From: Gemmatimonadota bacterium
Lineage (GTDB): Bacteria > Gemmatimonadota > Gemmatimonadetes > Longimicrobiales > Gaopeijiaceae
Length of the DNA: 18,569 bases
NCBI GenBank assembly: GCA_007129525.1
Contig: SKVI01000130.1
Location: 1-18,569, forward strand
Direction: 5' to 3'
Shown: piece after piece, positions 1 to 8,160 of the stretch
Layout of the letters: the number at the start of each line of letters is the position of its first letter
Numbering within the stretch: position 1 is the first letter of the stretch
Program-made: the position numbers and the translations under genes
The notes under the pieces: model-generated
Databases searched by the model: none
What the model was told of the DNA's origin: nothing
Seen by the model: the letters and a program-made list of their open reading frames with translations, nothing else

Positions 1-1613
1 ATCCGGTCACCGTCGATGGTGGCGTCGAAGCGGGCCTCGCCGCCCATCTCCGCCACCGGCAGCGTGAAGGTGAGGCTGGCCCCGTCCAGCTCCACGTTCT
101 GCAGATCGGTGGAGGGGAGCTCGTCGCTGTGCGTGCTTCCCACCAGCTCCCCGTCCTCCTCCTGGAACTCCAGGGTCAGGGGCACGTCCTGGCCGGCAGC
201 GTCCAGCGATCCTTCCCATCGGCCCACCACGTCCTCGAGCTCGACCTCAGCGTCGGGATCGGGCTCCTCTCCCTCCACCCGGGGCTCGGCTGCTTCCTCC
301 GCCAGCCCGTTCACGAAGGTCCAGGTCACCCGGGCATGCTCGTCCAGGAGCTCCCGGTCGGTGACGATGAAGGTGGCGGCCATCCCCTCCTCTACCCGGG
401 CCAGTTCGGGCACGCCCAGCAGCTCGGCGGGGGTCCGGGTGAGGGCCTCCAGCGCCGCCTCGGGCGAGAGACCCCACTCCACGTACCGGCGGGCACCGGC
501 CAGCGGGCTGCCGTCACCGGTGCCCCCCGAGGTGAGGGCGAACGGTACTCCCGCCTCCTCGAAGCGGGCGGCGGTCTCGTAGATGGGCACGAGGCGATCC
601 CGCTCCCTGGCCGCCGCCGGATCGGCCTCCTCCTCCGACTCCGGATCCCAGTCGTCGGGATCGTCCAGATCGGTGGTGAGCAGAACCGGCACGTCTCGGG
701 CCGCCAGCTCGGCCGCGAGCTCGCCGGCCCCCTCACCGCCGACGATGACGGGCTGGAAGCCCAGCTCGTCGGAGAGGGCCAGCACCCGACGTACGTACTC
801 GGCGCCGTTGGCCCGGAAGAAGACCCGGTGCTGGCCGGCGGTCACTTCCTGCAGGTAACGCAGGTCCTCGTCCCGGTGCGGGGCCGTCGTGCCCCGGGGG
901 TCGGAAGCCCAGGCCGAGGTGCGGTCGCCGTGGTGCTCCGCATCCGAGAAGGCCTGCCGGATGAGGGCATGGACGGCCATGAGGGTGGCGGGATAGGCCC
1001 CCTGGGCGCCCTGGAAGGCCATGGCCATGCCCAGGGAGGGCTCCAGCACCAGTTCAGCTGGCGTCCGGGCGTCCCTCCGGTGCAGGATCAGGGAGGGCTG
1101 CCCCGGCATGGGTCCCCGACCCGGAAAGACGGCGGAGGCCACGAACCCGGCCCCTCGCTCACCTGAGAGGCCCGCCCCGTTCACGTCCAGGTAGTCCGAC
1201 GCCCGCCTGTGGGGCGTGAAATTCTGCACTTCCCGGGTGGGACTCCACGCCTCCACGTCGTCCCGGTCGGGGGTGGGCAGCGAGATGGAAGCGTCCCCGT
1301 GCCCGTCCACGAAGCCCGGATACACGTAGAGGGTCCCCTCGTCCCAGGAGATCTCCCGGAGGCCCGCGGGAACCTGGGTACCGGCTTCGATGGTTTCGAT
1401 GATCCCGCGGCGGACCACCACCGTCACCCCTTCCTGCCGGGCGCCGTCACTCTGCACCACCGTGACGTCGAGGAGCGCCCACCCGGCCGGGTCCGGCGGG
1501 GCCTCGTACTGGGCCTCCGCCGGTGCCGGATTCAGGAGCACCAGGAAGATTGAGAGGAGTGCGGCGGCGCCGAGGGCGCCCTGCTTCGGGATTCGGTTCA
1601 GGGGTGGTCGCAT
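1..1613 (-). CDS. Secreted amidohydrolase-like protein, 3' end outside window
   Basis: The frame is open for 537 codons from ATG at 1613 down to the window edge, so the C-terminus is missing. The N-terminus has a signal peptide: basic start, a hydrophobic stretch at about residues 13-30, and a likely cleavage after AEA (34). The strand PGFVDGHGD (about 99-107) matches the entry of amidohydrolase barrels, which normally read GxxDxHxH. Here the second histidine is Asp. Later, ALTSGGTGDGSPL sits where active enzymes have the conserved Asp, and FRANGAEYVRRVLALSDELG matches the helix after the 'H.A' strand but without its histidine. From about residue 461 a separate beta-rich domain begins (GRWEGSLDAAGQ, LEFQEEDGELVGS), a type often appended to secreted enzymes. 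The protein is therefore an exported amidohydrolase homologue with several expected metal ligands altered. It is probably non-catalytic or the weak partner of a second amidohydrolase. Family membership is fairly sure; substrate is unknown. Confidence 0.8.
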   Translation of the reverse strand, partial: MRPPLNRIPKQGALGAAALLSIFLVLLNPAPAEAQYEAPPDPAGWALLDVTVVQSDGARQEGVTVVVRRGIIETIEAGTQVPAGLREISWDEGTLYVYPGFVDGHGDASISLPTPDRDDVEAWSPTREVQNFTPHRRASDYLDVNGAGLSGERGAGFVASAVFPGRGPMPGQPSLILHRRDARTPAELVLEPSLGMAMAFQGAQGAYPATLMAVHALIRQAFSDAEHHGDRTSAWASDPRGTTAPHRDEDLRYLQEVTAGQHRVFFRANGAEYVRRVLALSDELGFQPVIVGGEGAGELAAELAARDVPVLLTTDLDDPDDWDPESEEEADPAAARERDRLVPIYETAARFEEAGVPFALTSGGTGDGSPLAGARRYVEWGLSPEAALEALTRTPAELLGVPELARVEEGMAATFIVTDRELLDEHARVTWTFVNGLAEEAAEPRVEGEEPDPDAEVELEDVVGRWEGSLDAAGQDVPLTLEFQEEDGELVGSTHSDELPSTDLQNVELDGASLTFTLPVAEMGGEARFDATIDGDR

Positions 1614-1906
1614 GACGTGCTACATCCTGGCCTTGGGGAAAACGCTTCAGGCTCACGGAAACGCTCGGTTGGACTGCAATCCGCGGGGCGGGCGGCGGGT
1701 CCGTTCCCATCCGGGACGGGCGGGCCCTTTTCATCTACGCCGAGCCCCTTCTGTTGGAACGACACGGCGAGACCCGCTACCGTTGAAGCAGATCGGGTTC
1801 CATCGGTCCCCGGCTGACGCCGCCCCGGAACGGTTCCGCTTCGGGCCGTTCGACCACCGAAGCTACGACCCCCCCACCGGAACGGACAACCGACTCCCTT
1901 CATCCC
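1614..1906. other. Divergent intergenic region between amidohydrolase and patatin genes
   Basis: This stretch must hold the promoters for both flanking genes. On the plus strand a weak sigma-70-like pair is visible: TTGGAA at 1754-1759 and TACCGT at 1778-1783, 18 nt apart. It would leave a leader of roughly 120 nt before the patatin ATG. No convincing hairpin, repeat or small gene is seen. Open frames crossing the region are long because of the high GC and have no recognisable protein features. Confidence 0.4.
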
Positions 1907-3109
1907 ATGACCTCCTCTCCCGACGTCACGGACTCGCCGGCCCCCCTTGCCCTGGTCATGGGCGGAGGCGGTGCCCGGGCGGCCTACCAGGTAGGGTTCC
2001 TCAGGGCTCTGGCCCGACGTCACCCGACCCTGGAGATCCCCATCATTACCGGGGTCTCGGCCGGCGCCATCAACGCCGTGTACCTGGCCGCCCACCCGGG
2101 CCCGTTCCGAGCGGCGGTGGAGGAGCTCACCGAGCTCTGGCTTTCCCTGACCATGGATCGGGTCTTCGACCTGGATCCGCGCCGCCTGACGCTGAACACC
2201 CTCCGCTGGGGTCTTCAGCTCGTCTCGGGAGGCCTCCTGGGCGAATCCCGCATCCGCAGCCTCATGGATGTGAGCCCCCTCCGGGAGTACCTGGCCGGCC
2301 CGCTGGAGGCCGACGAGGGACCCATCCCCGGTATCAAGGCGAATCTGGAGGCGGGCCGGCTGCGGGCGGTGGCCATCAGCACCTCCTCCTACACCACTGG
2401 CCGATCCATCACCTGGGTGCAGGGATCCGGGATCCGGCCCTGGGCGCGCCCCAAGCGGCGGGCCGTCATGGCTCCCCTCACGCTGGACCACATCATGGCG
2501 TCCACCGCCCTGCCCCTCTTCTTTCCGGCGGTGAAGATCGGCGAGGAGTGGTACGGAGACGGCGGCATTCGCCTGTCAGCGCCCCTTTCGCCGGCGGTCC
2601 ACCTGGGTGCCGGTCGGATCCTGGCCCTCTCCACCCGCTTCGAGCCCACATCCCGGGAGGCGGCGCTTCCGCTGACCCGGGGGTACCCGCCCCCGGCCCA
2701 GGTCATCGGCTCCCTGCTGAACGCCGTCTTCCTGGACCTCCTGGATCAGGACGCGTGGAGGGTGGAGAAGATCAATCGGCTCCTTCGCCGGATCCCGCCC
2801 GAGGAGCGCGACGGGCTCAGGATCGTGGATATGCTGACCCTTCGGCCTTCTCGGGACCTGGCCCAGTTGGCCAGCGACTTCGAGGCCGACCTTCCCACCT
2901 CCATGCGGTACCTGATCCGGGGCCTGGGCACCCGCCAGACAGAGAGCCCGGACGTCCTCTCCTTTCTCCTCTTCGAACCCGGCTACCTCGCTCGGCTGGT
3001 GGAGATGGGCGAGCGGGACGCCGATGCCCGTATGGGTGAGATCGAGACGGTCCTGACGGACGAGCCACAGCGGGAGATCCCCGATGCCCGGAGCCCCGCT
3101 CCCCGGTGA
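1907..3109 (+). CDS. Patatin-like phospholipase family protein
   Basis: A 400-residue serine lipase/phospholipase of the patatin family, expected to hydrolyse acyl ester bonds of phospholipids or other lipids. The oxyanion-hole motif GGGGAR lies at 19-24. The nucleophile elbow GVSAG lies at 49-53, giving catalytic Ser51. The dyad Asp is in DGG at 218-220 (Asp218). All three patatin signatures are intact and in the right order. There is no signal peptide or membrane segment, so the enzyme is probably cytoplasmic or peripherally membrane bound. About 150 residues follow the catalytic Asp, longer than minimal patatin domains, with an Arg-rich, charged tail. The ATG at 1907 is placed about 13 residues before the first core strand; no clear ribosome binding site precedes it. 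An acyl-CoA dehydrogenase gene follows on the same strand after 114 bp, fitting use of released fatty acids, though co-transcription is inferred. Confidence 0.9.
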   Translation: MTSSPDVTDSPAPLALVMGGGGARAAYQVGFLRALARRHPTLEIPIITGVSAGAINAVYLAAHPGPFRAAVEELTELWLSLTMDRVFDLDPRRLTLNTLRWGLQLVSGGLLGESRIRSLMDVSPLREYLAGPLEADEGPIPGIKANLEAGRLRAVAISTSSYTTGRSITWVQGSGIRPWARPKRRAVMAPLTLDHIMASTALPLFFPAVKIGEEWYGDGGIRLSAPLSPAVHLGAGRILALSTRFEPTSREAALPLTRGYPPPAQVIGSLLNAVFLDLLDQDAWRVEKINRLLRRIPPEERDGLRIVDMLTLRPSRDLAQLASDFEADLPTSMRYLIRGLGTRQTESPDVLSFLLFEPGYLARLVEMGERDADARMGEIETVLTDEPQREIPDARSPAPR

Positions 3110-3223
3110 ACCGCAGGGCGCAGCAGGGGTAGGGGAGGAAGGTCTGCGGGCATCGTCGTGCCCCACTTCCTCCTGCAGCCGAGTCCACGCGCCCCAGCGC
3201 TTCCCTCCAGCCCGAGCCGAACC

Positions 3224-5188
3224 ATGTCCGACACTTCGACCCACGCCACCGAGCAGGAATCCCGCGCCGTAGCCGAAGGGGCCCGGGAAGCCAAGTGGGA
3301 AAAGGAGAGCTTCATGCGCTCCTTTTTCGAGGGCGACCTTCGCCTGGACCTCCTCCACCCCCATCCCGAGCCGGATCCGGACGAGGCGGAGCGGGGCCGG
3401 GAGTTCCTGGAGCGGCTGGAGGCCTTTGCTCGGGAGCACATCGACGGCGACGCCATCGACCGGGAGGGCCACGTGCCGGAGGAGGTTCTCGACGGTCTTC
3501 GGGAGGTGGGGGCCTTCGGGATCAAGATCCCCCGGGAGTACGGCGGGCTGGGCCTCTCGCAGGTAACCTACAACCGGGCGCTGGGCATCGTGACATCCCG
3601 GTGCGGCAGCACCGCGGCCTTCCTCTCGGCCCACCAGTCCATCGGGGTCCCCCAACCCCTGACGCTCTTCGGGACCGAGGAGCAGAAGAAGCGCTTTCTG
3701 CCGCGCCTCGCCGCCGGCGCTCTGTCGGCCTTCGCCCTCACCGAACCCGAGGTGGGCTCGGACCCGGCGAACCTGGCCACCACGGCAGAGCTCTCCGACG
3801 ACGGCTCGCACTGGGTTCTGAACGGCGAGAAGCTCTGGTGCACCAACGGTCCCCGGGCCGAGCTCATGGTGGTCATGGCCCGCACGCCGCCCCGGGAGGG
3901 GGTGAAGTCGAAACAACCCATCACCGCCTTCATCGTGGAGGCCGACGCGGAGGGCGTGGAGGTCCCCCACGAATGCCATTTCATGGGCCTCCGCGGACTC
4001 TCCAACGGGATCATCCGCTTCCGCGACGTAAAGGTCCCCCGGGACAACCTGATATGGGGCGAAGGACAGGGATTGAAGCTGGCCCTCATAACCCTCAACA
4101 CGGGCCGCCTGTCGCTCCCCGCCTTCTGCGGGGCGGCGGGGAAGAACCTCCTGGAGATCTCGCGGAAGTGGGCGGCGGAGCGAGTGCAGTGGGGACAGGC
4201 CATAGGGAAGCACGACGCGATTGCGCAGAAGCTGGGGCGGATGGCCGCCGACACCTTCGCGATGGACGCCGGGGTCGAGCTCACTGCGGCCATGGCCGAC
4301 GCGAAGGAGCTGGACATCCGGCTGGAGGCGGCCATCTCCAAGATGTGGCACTCGGAGACCGCCTGGCGGATCGTCGACGACACGCTGCAGATCCGGGGCG
4401 GGCGGGGATACGAGACCGCCGACTCGCTCCGGGCCCGGGGAGAGCTTCCGCTCCCGGTGGAGCGAGCCATGCGAGATCTGCGCATCAACCTCATCTTCGA
4501 AGGGTCATCCGAGATCATGCGGCTGTTCATCGCCCGGGAGGCGGTGGACACCCACCTGAAGGTAGCCGGCGACATGGTTGATCCCCGGGCCCCGATGGGG
4601 AAACGGGTGGCGGCCGCGGTGCGGGCGGGGGTCCACTACACCTGGTGGTATCCCTCCCGGTGGTTGGGCTGGGGCGGATGGCCCCGGTACTCCGAATTCG
4701 GTCCCCTGGCAACCCACATGCGCTACGTGAATCGCGCCTCCCGGCGCCTGGCCCGCAACATCTTCCACTGCATGGCGCTGCACGGTGCCGGGCTGGAGAA
4801 GCGCCAGGCGGTCCTGGGTCGGGTGGTGGACATCGGGGCCGAGGCCTTCATGATGACCGCGGCCTGCGTCCGGGCCCGGAAGCTGATAAAGGAGAACCCC
4901 GCCGACCGGAGCCCCGAGGAGCTGGCCGACCTCTTCTGTCGCCAGGCCCGCAGACGCATCGAGAGCTCGTTCCGGGCCCTCTTTCTGAACGACGACGTTC
5001 CTACCTACAGCCTGGCCCGGAAGGCGCTCGAGGGTCAGTTCGACTGGCTGGAGGAGGGGGTCGTGGGCATGGACGCCCTGGTGGCCCAGGAAGACGACTC
5101 CCTGGAGTGGGAAGGCCACCCTGGCGGGGAAGCGGCAGGTGCGGGCTCCGCGGCCCAGTCCGAGGGCAGGCCGGCGCCCACGAGCTGA
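3224..5188 (+). CDS. Acyl-CoA dehydrogenase with long C-terminal extension (VLCAD-like layout)
   Basis: An FAD-dependent acyl-CoA dehydrogenase of 654 residues, catalysing the first alpha,beta-dehydrogenation of beta-oxidation and passing electrons to electron-transfer flavoprotein. The core contains signature 1 (ALTEPEVGSDPAN, 171-183), the middle beta-domain (WCTNG, MGLRGLSNG) and the C-terminal helical signature (QIRGGRGY, 389-396). The catalytic base lies in IFEGSSEI, Glu426. Residues from about 445 to 654 are beyond an ordinary 380-400 residue enzyme, including an aromatic, Trp-rich patch (HYTWWYPSRWLGWGGW, about 471-486). This resembles the extra domain of VLCAD/ACAD9-type enzymes, which bind membranes. 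I chose ATG 3224 because the family-like charged N-terminus starts there; an in-frame GTG at 3158 would add 22 Pro-rich residues of low likelihood. The tail (after about 640) is low complexity. The gene ends 15 bp from the convergent ChaN gene. Confidence 0.9.
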   Translation: MSDTSTHATEQESRAVAEGAREAKWEKESFMRSFFEGDLRLDLLHPHPEPDPDEAERGREFLERLEAFAREHIDGDAIDREGHVPEEVLDGLREVGAFGIKIPREYGGLGLSQVTYNRALGIVTSRCGSTAAFLSAHQSIGVPQPLTLFGTEEQKKRFLPRLAAGALSAFALTEPEVGSDPANLATTAELSDDGSHWVLNGEKLWCTNGPRAELMVVMARTPPREGVKSKQPITAFIVEADAEGVEVPHECHFMGLRGLSNGIIRFRDVKVPRDNLIWGEGQGLKLALITLNTGRLSLPAFCGAAGKNLLEISRKWAAERVQWGQAIGKHDAIAQKLGRMAADTFAMDAGVELTAAMADAKELDIRLEAAISKMWHSETAWRIVDDTLQIRGGRGYETADSLRARGELPLPVERAMRDLRINLIFEGSSEIMRLFIAREAVDTHLKVAGDMVDPRAPMGKRVAAAVRAGVHYTWWYPSRWLGWGGWPRYSEFGPLATHMRYVNRASRRLARNIFHCMALHGAGLEKRQAVLGRVVDIGAEAFMMTAACVRARKLIKENPADRSPEELADLFCRQARRRIESSFRALFLNDDVPTYSLARKALEGQFDWLEEGVVGMDALVAQEDDSLEWEGHPGGEAAGAGSAAQSEGRPAPTS

Positions 5189-5203
5189 GGCCTACGGCGC
5201 GGA

Positions 5204-6205
5204 TCAGGACGCCGACGGGTCCCGGGTCAGGACGATGAAGTCTCCGGCGCCCTCCATCTCCCCCTCGCGGGGGGAGGCCGCCGGATCCGGCACGGCCTTC
5301 ACCACCACCACCAGGATCCTGGTCCCGGGACGGTACTGGCGGAGAACCTCGGGAATTCCGGTGTGGTTCTCCACGTGAAAGCTGCCGACCATGTGCACGA
5401 CCACGGTCCCGGATCCCTCCTGGTCCAGCGTCGAGGCCACCGCGTGGGCCATGGCGGCGTCCCAGAGGACCTGGGCCTCCAGCGCCGACTCCGGGGGCTC
5501 CCTGTGGCCGTGGGCGCCGTGGTTCTGCGCCATCTCGGCCATGACGGCCTCCCACTCCGCCCGATACGCCTCGGTGGGCTCCGGGTAGGGAAGCGGCGGG
5601 AGGTGCTCCAGCGCATGATCGGGAAGGTCATCCAGGCCCTCCCGCCCCAGCCGGCTCACCCGGTTGACGTAGCGCCGGGGTGCGTTGGCGGCCACCACCG
5701 GAATGCCGGCCTCCCGGGCCGCCTCCACCAGGGGACGGTAGTCTCGCCGATACTGGGGCCAGGGACGAGCCGCCGCCAGGAAGTGCTCTTCGGTGATGAG
5801 TCCCTCCAGGTACTCGTCCAGAACGGGCTGCACGTCGCTTTCGAACATCTCCAGCGAGAGGACGGGACTGCGGCCTTCCAGCCTCCCCGCCCCGGCTTCG
5901 TTCAGAATCCGTTGCAGGAGCTCCCGTTGGAAGCGGTGCCCCCCGGGATCGCCGTGCCGCTCTCCCACCAGGATCACGTCCACGTCGGCCGCCGCCGCCA
6001 CCAGATCGTCCAGGGTGGCCGGCGAGCCGTGTGACTGGTAGAGGTGCCATGCCGCCTCCGGAGGCCCCACGGGATCGGGAGTCGGCGAAGGGGCCGGAGC
6101 CGGCTCGCTCACGGCGGTCCCGCAGCCCACCAGGGTCGCCGACACGCTTGCCAGGAGTCCCCACGCCGCTGCCCGTCCCCGGACCTCCCTGCGCCGACAC
6201 CTCAT
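5204..6205 (-). CDS. ChaN-family lipoprotein (haem-binding/Tiki-like fold)
   Basis: A 333-residue predicted lipoprotein. The N-terminus is Arg-rich, followed by a hydrophobic segment ending in lipobox LVGC with Cys28 as the lipidated residue, then a Pro-rich linker (about 34-50). The ChaN core begins with DVILVGERHGDPGGH (76-90), matching the family's LGExHxxxxHH strand. It continues with LSLEMFESD (116-124), matching the 'lalEmf' strand, and ends with HMVGSFHVENHTGIP (271-285), matching the GxxHxxxxxGxP motif. ChaN proteins bind haem in Campylobacter, and relatives of this fold include metalloproteases; which applies here is not decided by sequence. The gene starts with ATG at 6205 overlapping the TGA of the ABC exporter (ATGA, 6202-6205), so it is translationally coupled to it. 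A His-rich loop (NHGAHGH, about 228-234) could also bind metal or haem. Confidence 0.85.
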   Translation of the reverse strand: MRCRRREVRGRAAAWGLLASVSATLVGCGTAVSEPAPAPSPTPDPVGPPEAAWHLYQSHGSPATLDDLVAAAADVDVILVGERHGDPGGHRFQRELLQRILNEAGAGRLEGRSPVLSLEMFESDVQPVLDEYLEGLITEEHFLAAARPWPQYRRDYRPLVEAAREAGIPVVAANAPRRYVNRVSRLGREGLDDLPDHALEHLPPLPYPEPTEAYRAEWEAVMAEMAQNHGAHGHREPPESALEAQVLWDAAMAHAVASTLDQEGSGTVVVHMVGSFHVENHTGIPEVLRQYRPGTRILVVVVKAVPDPAASPREGEMEGAGDFIVLTRDPSAS

Positions 6206-8016
6206 GGCGCCTTCGCCCCCGTTCCGGCAGACGAGGAGCCCGCTGCCGCTCCGGCCCCGGCGGCGGTGACCGCCTCGTCGAACTGGCGCCGGTAGAGCCG
6301 TCCGTAGAGCTCGCTTCTGGCCAGGAGCTCCCCGTGGCTGCCCTGGTCCACGATCTCGCCCTGGTCCAGGACCAGAATCCGCTCGGCCCGGAGGATGGTG
6401 GAGAGCCGGTGGGCGATGACCAGGGTGGTGCGCCCCACCATGAGCCGCTCCAGCGCATCCTGCACGAGGGCCTCGCTCTCGGCGTCCAGGGCACTCGACG
6501 CCTCGTCCAGAATGAGAATGGTGGGGGCCTTGAGGAGGACCCGGGCAATGGCAATCCGCTGCCGCTGCCCGGCGCTGAGGGTCACCCCCCGCTCGCCCAC
6601 CAGGGCGTCGTAGCGGTCGGGGAGGGCAGCAATGAACTCGTGGGCCTTGGCATCCCGGGCGGCCCGCTCCAGCTCCTGGTGGGTGGCGTCGGGCCGGCCG
6701 TACAGGAGGTTCTCCCGGATGGTTCCGGCAAAGAGGAGGGGCTCCTGCGGGACCAGCCCGATGGCGGCCCGGAGCTCGGCCAGGGCCACCTGGCGGACAT
6801 CCACACCGTCGATGGTGACGGCCCCGGCGGTGACATCGTAGAACCGGGGAAGCAGCGAGGCCAGCGTGCTCTTGCCGGCGCCGGAGCTGCCCACCAGAGC
6901 CACAGTGTCTCCCGGTGCCATTTCCAGGTCGATCCCGTGCAGGACGACGGGGAGGTCCGGAGCGTATCTGAAGTGCACCCCCTGGTAGCGCACCTGTCCC
7001 TGGAGCGGTCGCGGCAGGGGACGGGGACGGGGCGGATCCTCCAGCTCCACCGGATGGTCCAGGAGCTCGAAGATCCGCTTCGCCGCCCCAGAGGCCTCCT
7101 GCAGATTGCCCCAGAAGCCCGCCAGGGAGGTCACGGCCCCGGCGATGGTCACGGCATAGAGGAGGAAGGCCACGAGGGTACCAGGCGTCAGCGCGCCCTC
7201 CAGGACCAGGCGTCCCCCTTCCCACAGCACCAGCACGATGGCCCCGAAGGCGGTGAAGGTGACGGTCCCGGTGAGGAGGGCCCGGGCCACCGCCCGCCGC
7301 AACCCCGCGTCCCGGGTGTCGGTGACGGCCTCGCCGAACTGCTCCTTCTCCCAGTCCTCCCGGGTAAAGCTCTGGACCGTGCGGATCTGGGTGAAGACCT
7401 GCTCGGCCCGGGAGACGGCATCGGCGAGCCGGTCCTGGATTCCGGTGGAGATCCGCCGAACCCGCCGGCCCAGTAGCCACCCCGCCAGCACCGTCGGGGG
7501 AACGGCGATGAGGGTCACCAGGGTGAGCCGGGGGTGGGTGATGGTCACCAGGATGAGTGCACCCACCAGGAAGGTGGCCTGACGAATGAGCTCCGGTACG
7601 CCGAAGCGGAGGATCCCCTGCACCAGTCCCGCGTCGGAGGCGGCCCGGGACGAGAGTTCCCCCACCCGCCTCTCCGAAAAGAAGGCGGGGGGCTGGCGAA
7701 TGAGGGCGTCGAACAGGTCGCGCCGCAAGTCCGCGATGACCCGCTCCGACACCGAGGCGGTGAGGTAGCTCTGGCCGAAGTTCACCACCGCCTGCACCAG
7801 AAAGAGCCCCACCAGGAAGAGTGCCACCTGGTTCAGGAGCGCCTGGTCTCCGGCCAGGAAGGCGGCATCCAGGAGCTCGCGGATGACCAGGGGGAAGGCC
7901 AACCCGATGGCGGAACCCACCAGGATCAGGACCATGGCCCAGGCGAGGAGGGTCCGGTAGGGACGCAGCCGGGGGGTCAGCCGGGTGAGGAAGGCGTAGG
8001 GTCGGGTCTTGGCCAT
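6202..8016 (-). CDS. ABC exporter half-transporter (membrane domain fused to ATPase)
   Basis: A 604-residue type IV ABC exporter subunit, expected to work as a homodimer in the inner membrane. The first about 310 residues form the six-helix membrane domain (hydrophobic segments near 22-42, 64-80, 145-160, 165-182, 250-268, 280-300). The ATPase domain follows with Walker A GSSGAGKST (376-384), Q-loop Gln424 in VPQEP, signature LSAGQ (480-484), Walker B ILILDE (500-505) and H-loop His536. All ATPase motifs are present; the signature has Ala in place of the usual first Gly (LSGGQ), a tolerated variant. The C-terminus is an Ala/Gly/Ser-rich tail from about 585. It is most like MsbA/lipid A or multidrug exporters, but the substrate cannot be read from sequence. 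The following ChaN lipoprotein gene overlaps its stop by four bases, tying the two proteins together. No clear ribosome binding site precedes ATG 8016. Confidence 0.93.
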   Translation of the reverse strand: MAKTRPYAFLTRLTPRLRPYRTLLAWAMVLILVGSAIGLAFPLVIRELLDAAFLAGDQALLNQVALFLVGLFLVQAVVNFGQSYLTASVSERVIADLRRDLFDALIRQPPAFFSERRVGELSSRAASDAGLVQGILRFGVPELIRQATFLVGALILVTITHPRLTLVTLIAVPPTVLAGWLLGRRVRRISTGIQDRLADAVSRAEQVFTQIRTVQSFTREDWEKEQFGEAVTDTRDAGLRRAVARALLTGTVTFTAFGAIVLVLWEGGRLVLEGALTPGTLVAFLLYAVTIAGAVTSLAGFWGNLQEASGAAKRIFELLDHPVELEDPPRPRPLPRPLQGQVRYQGVHFRYAPDLPVVLHGIDLEMAPGDTVALVGSSGAGKSTLASLLPRFYDVTAGAVTIDGVDVRQVALAELRAAIGLVPQEPLLFAGTIRENLLYGRPDATHQELERAARDAKAHEFIAALPDRYDALVGERGVTLSAGQRQRIAIARVLLKAPTILILDEASSALDAESEALVQDALERLMVGRTTLVIAHRLSTILRAERILVLDQGEIVDQGSHGELLARSELYGRLYRRQFDEAVTAAGAGAAAGSSSAGTGAKAP

Positions 8017-8160
8017 ATGGAAGAACGATGTGGGCTATGGAGGCTCGCAGGGGTGGGAGTCCGTGACTCGGCGGAATCGCCACCGGGGGTAACATAGGGC
8101 GGGCTCCCCCTCCACTCCAGTAGGGTACCACCTCCGGACACGGGACCGTAGCTTGCCGGC

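Noticed and set aside
2576..4351. Long antisense open frame of 591 codons over patatin and acyl-CoA dehydrogenase
   Set aside because: High-GC shadow frame; the plus strand has two clear enzyme families here and the antisense product has no motifs.
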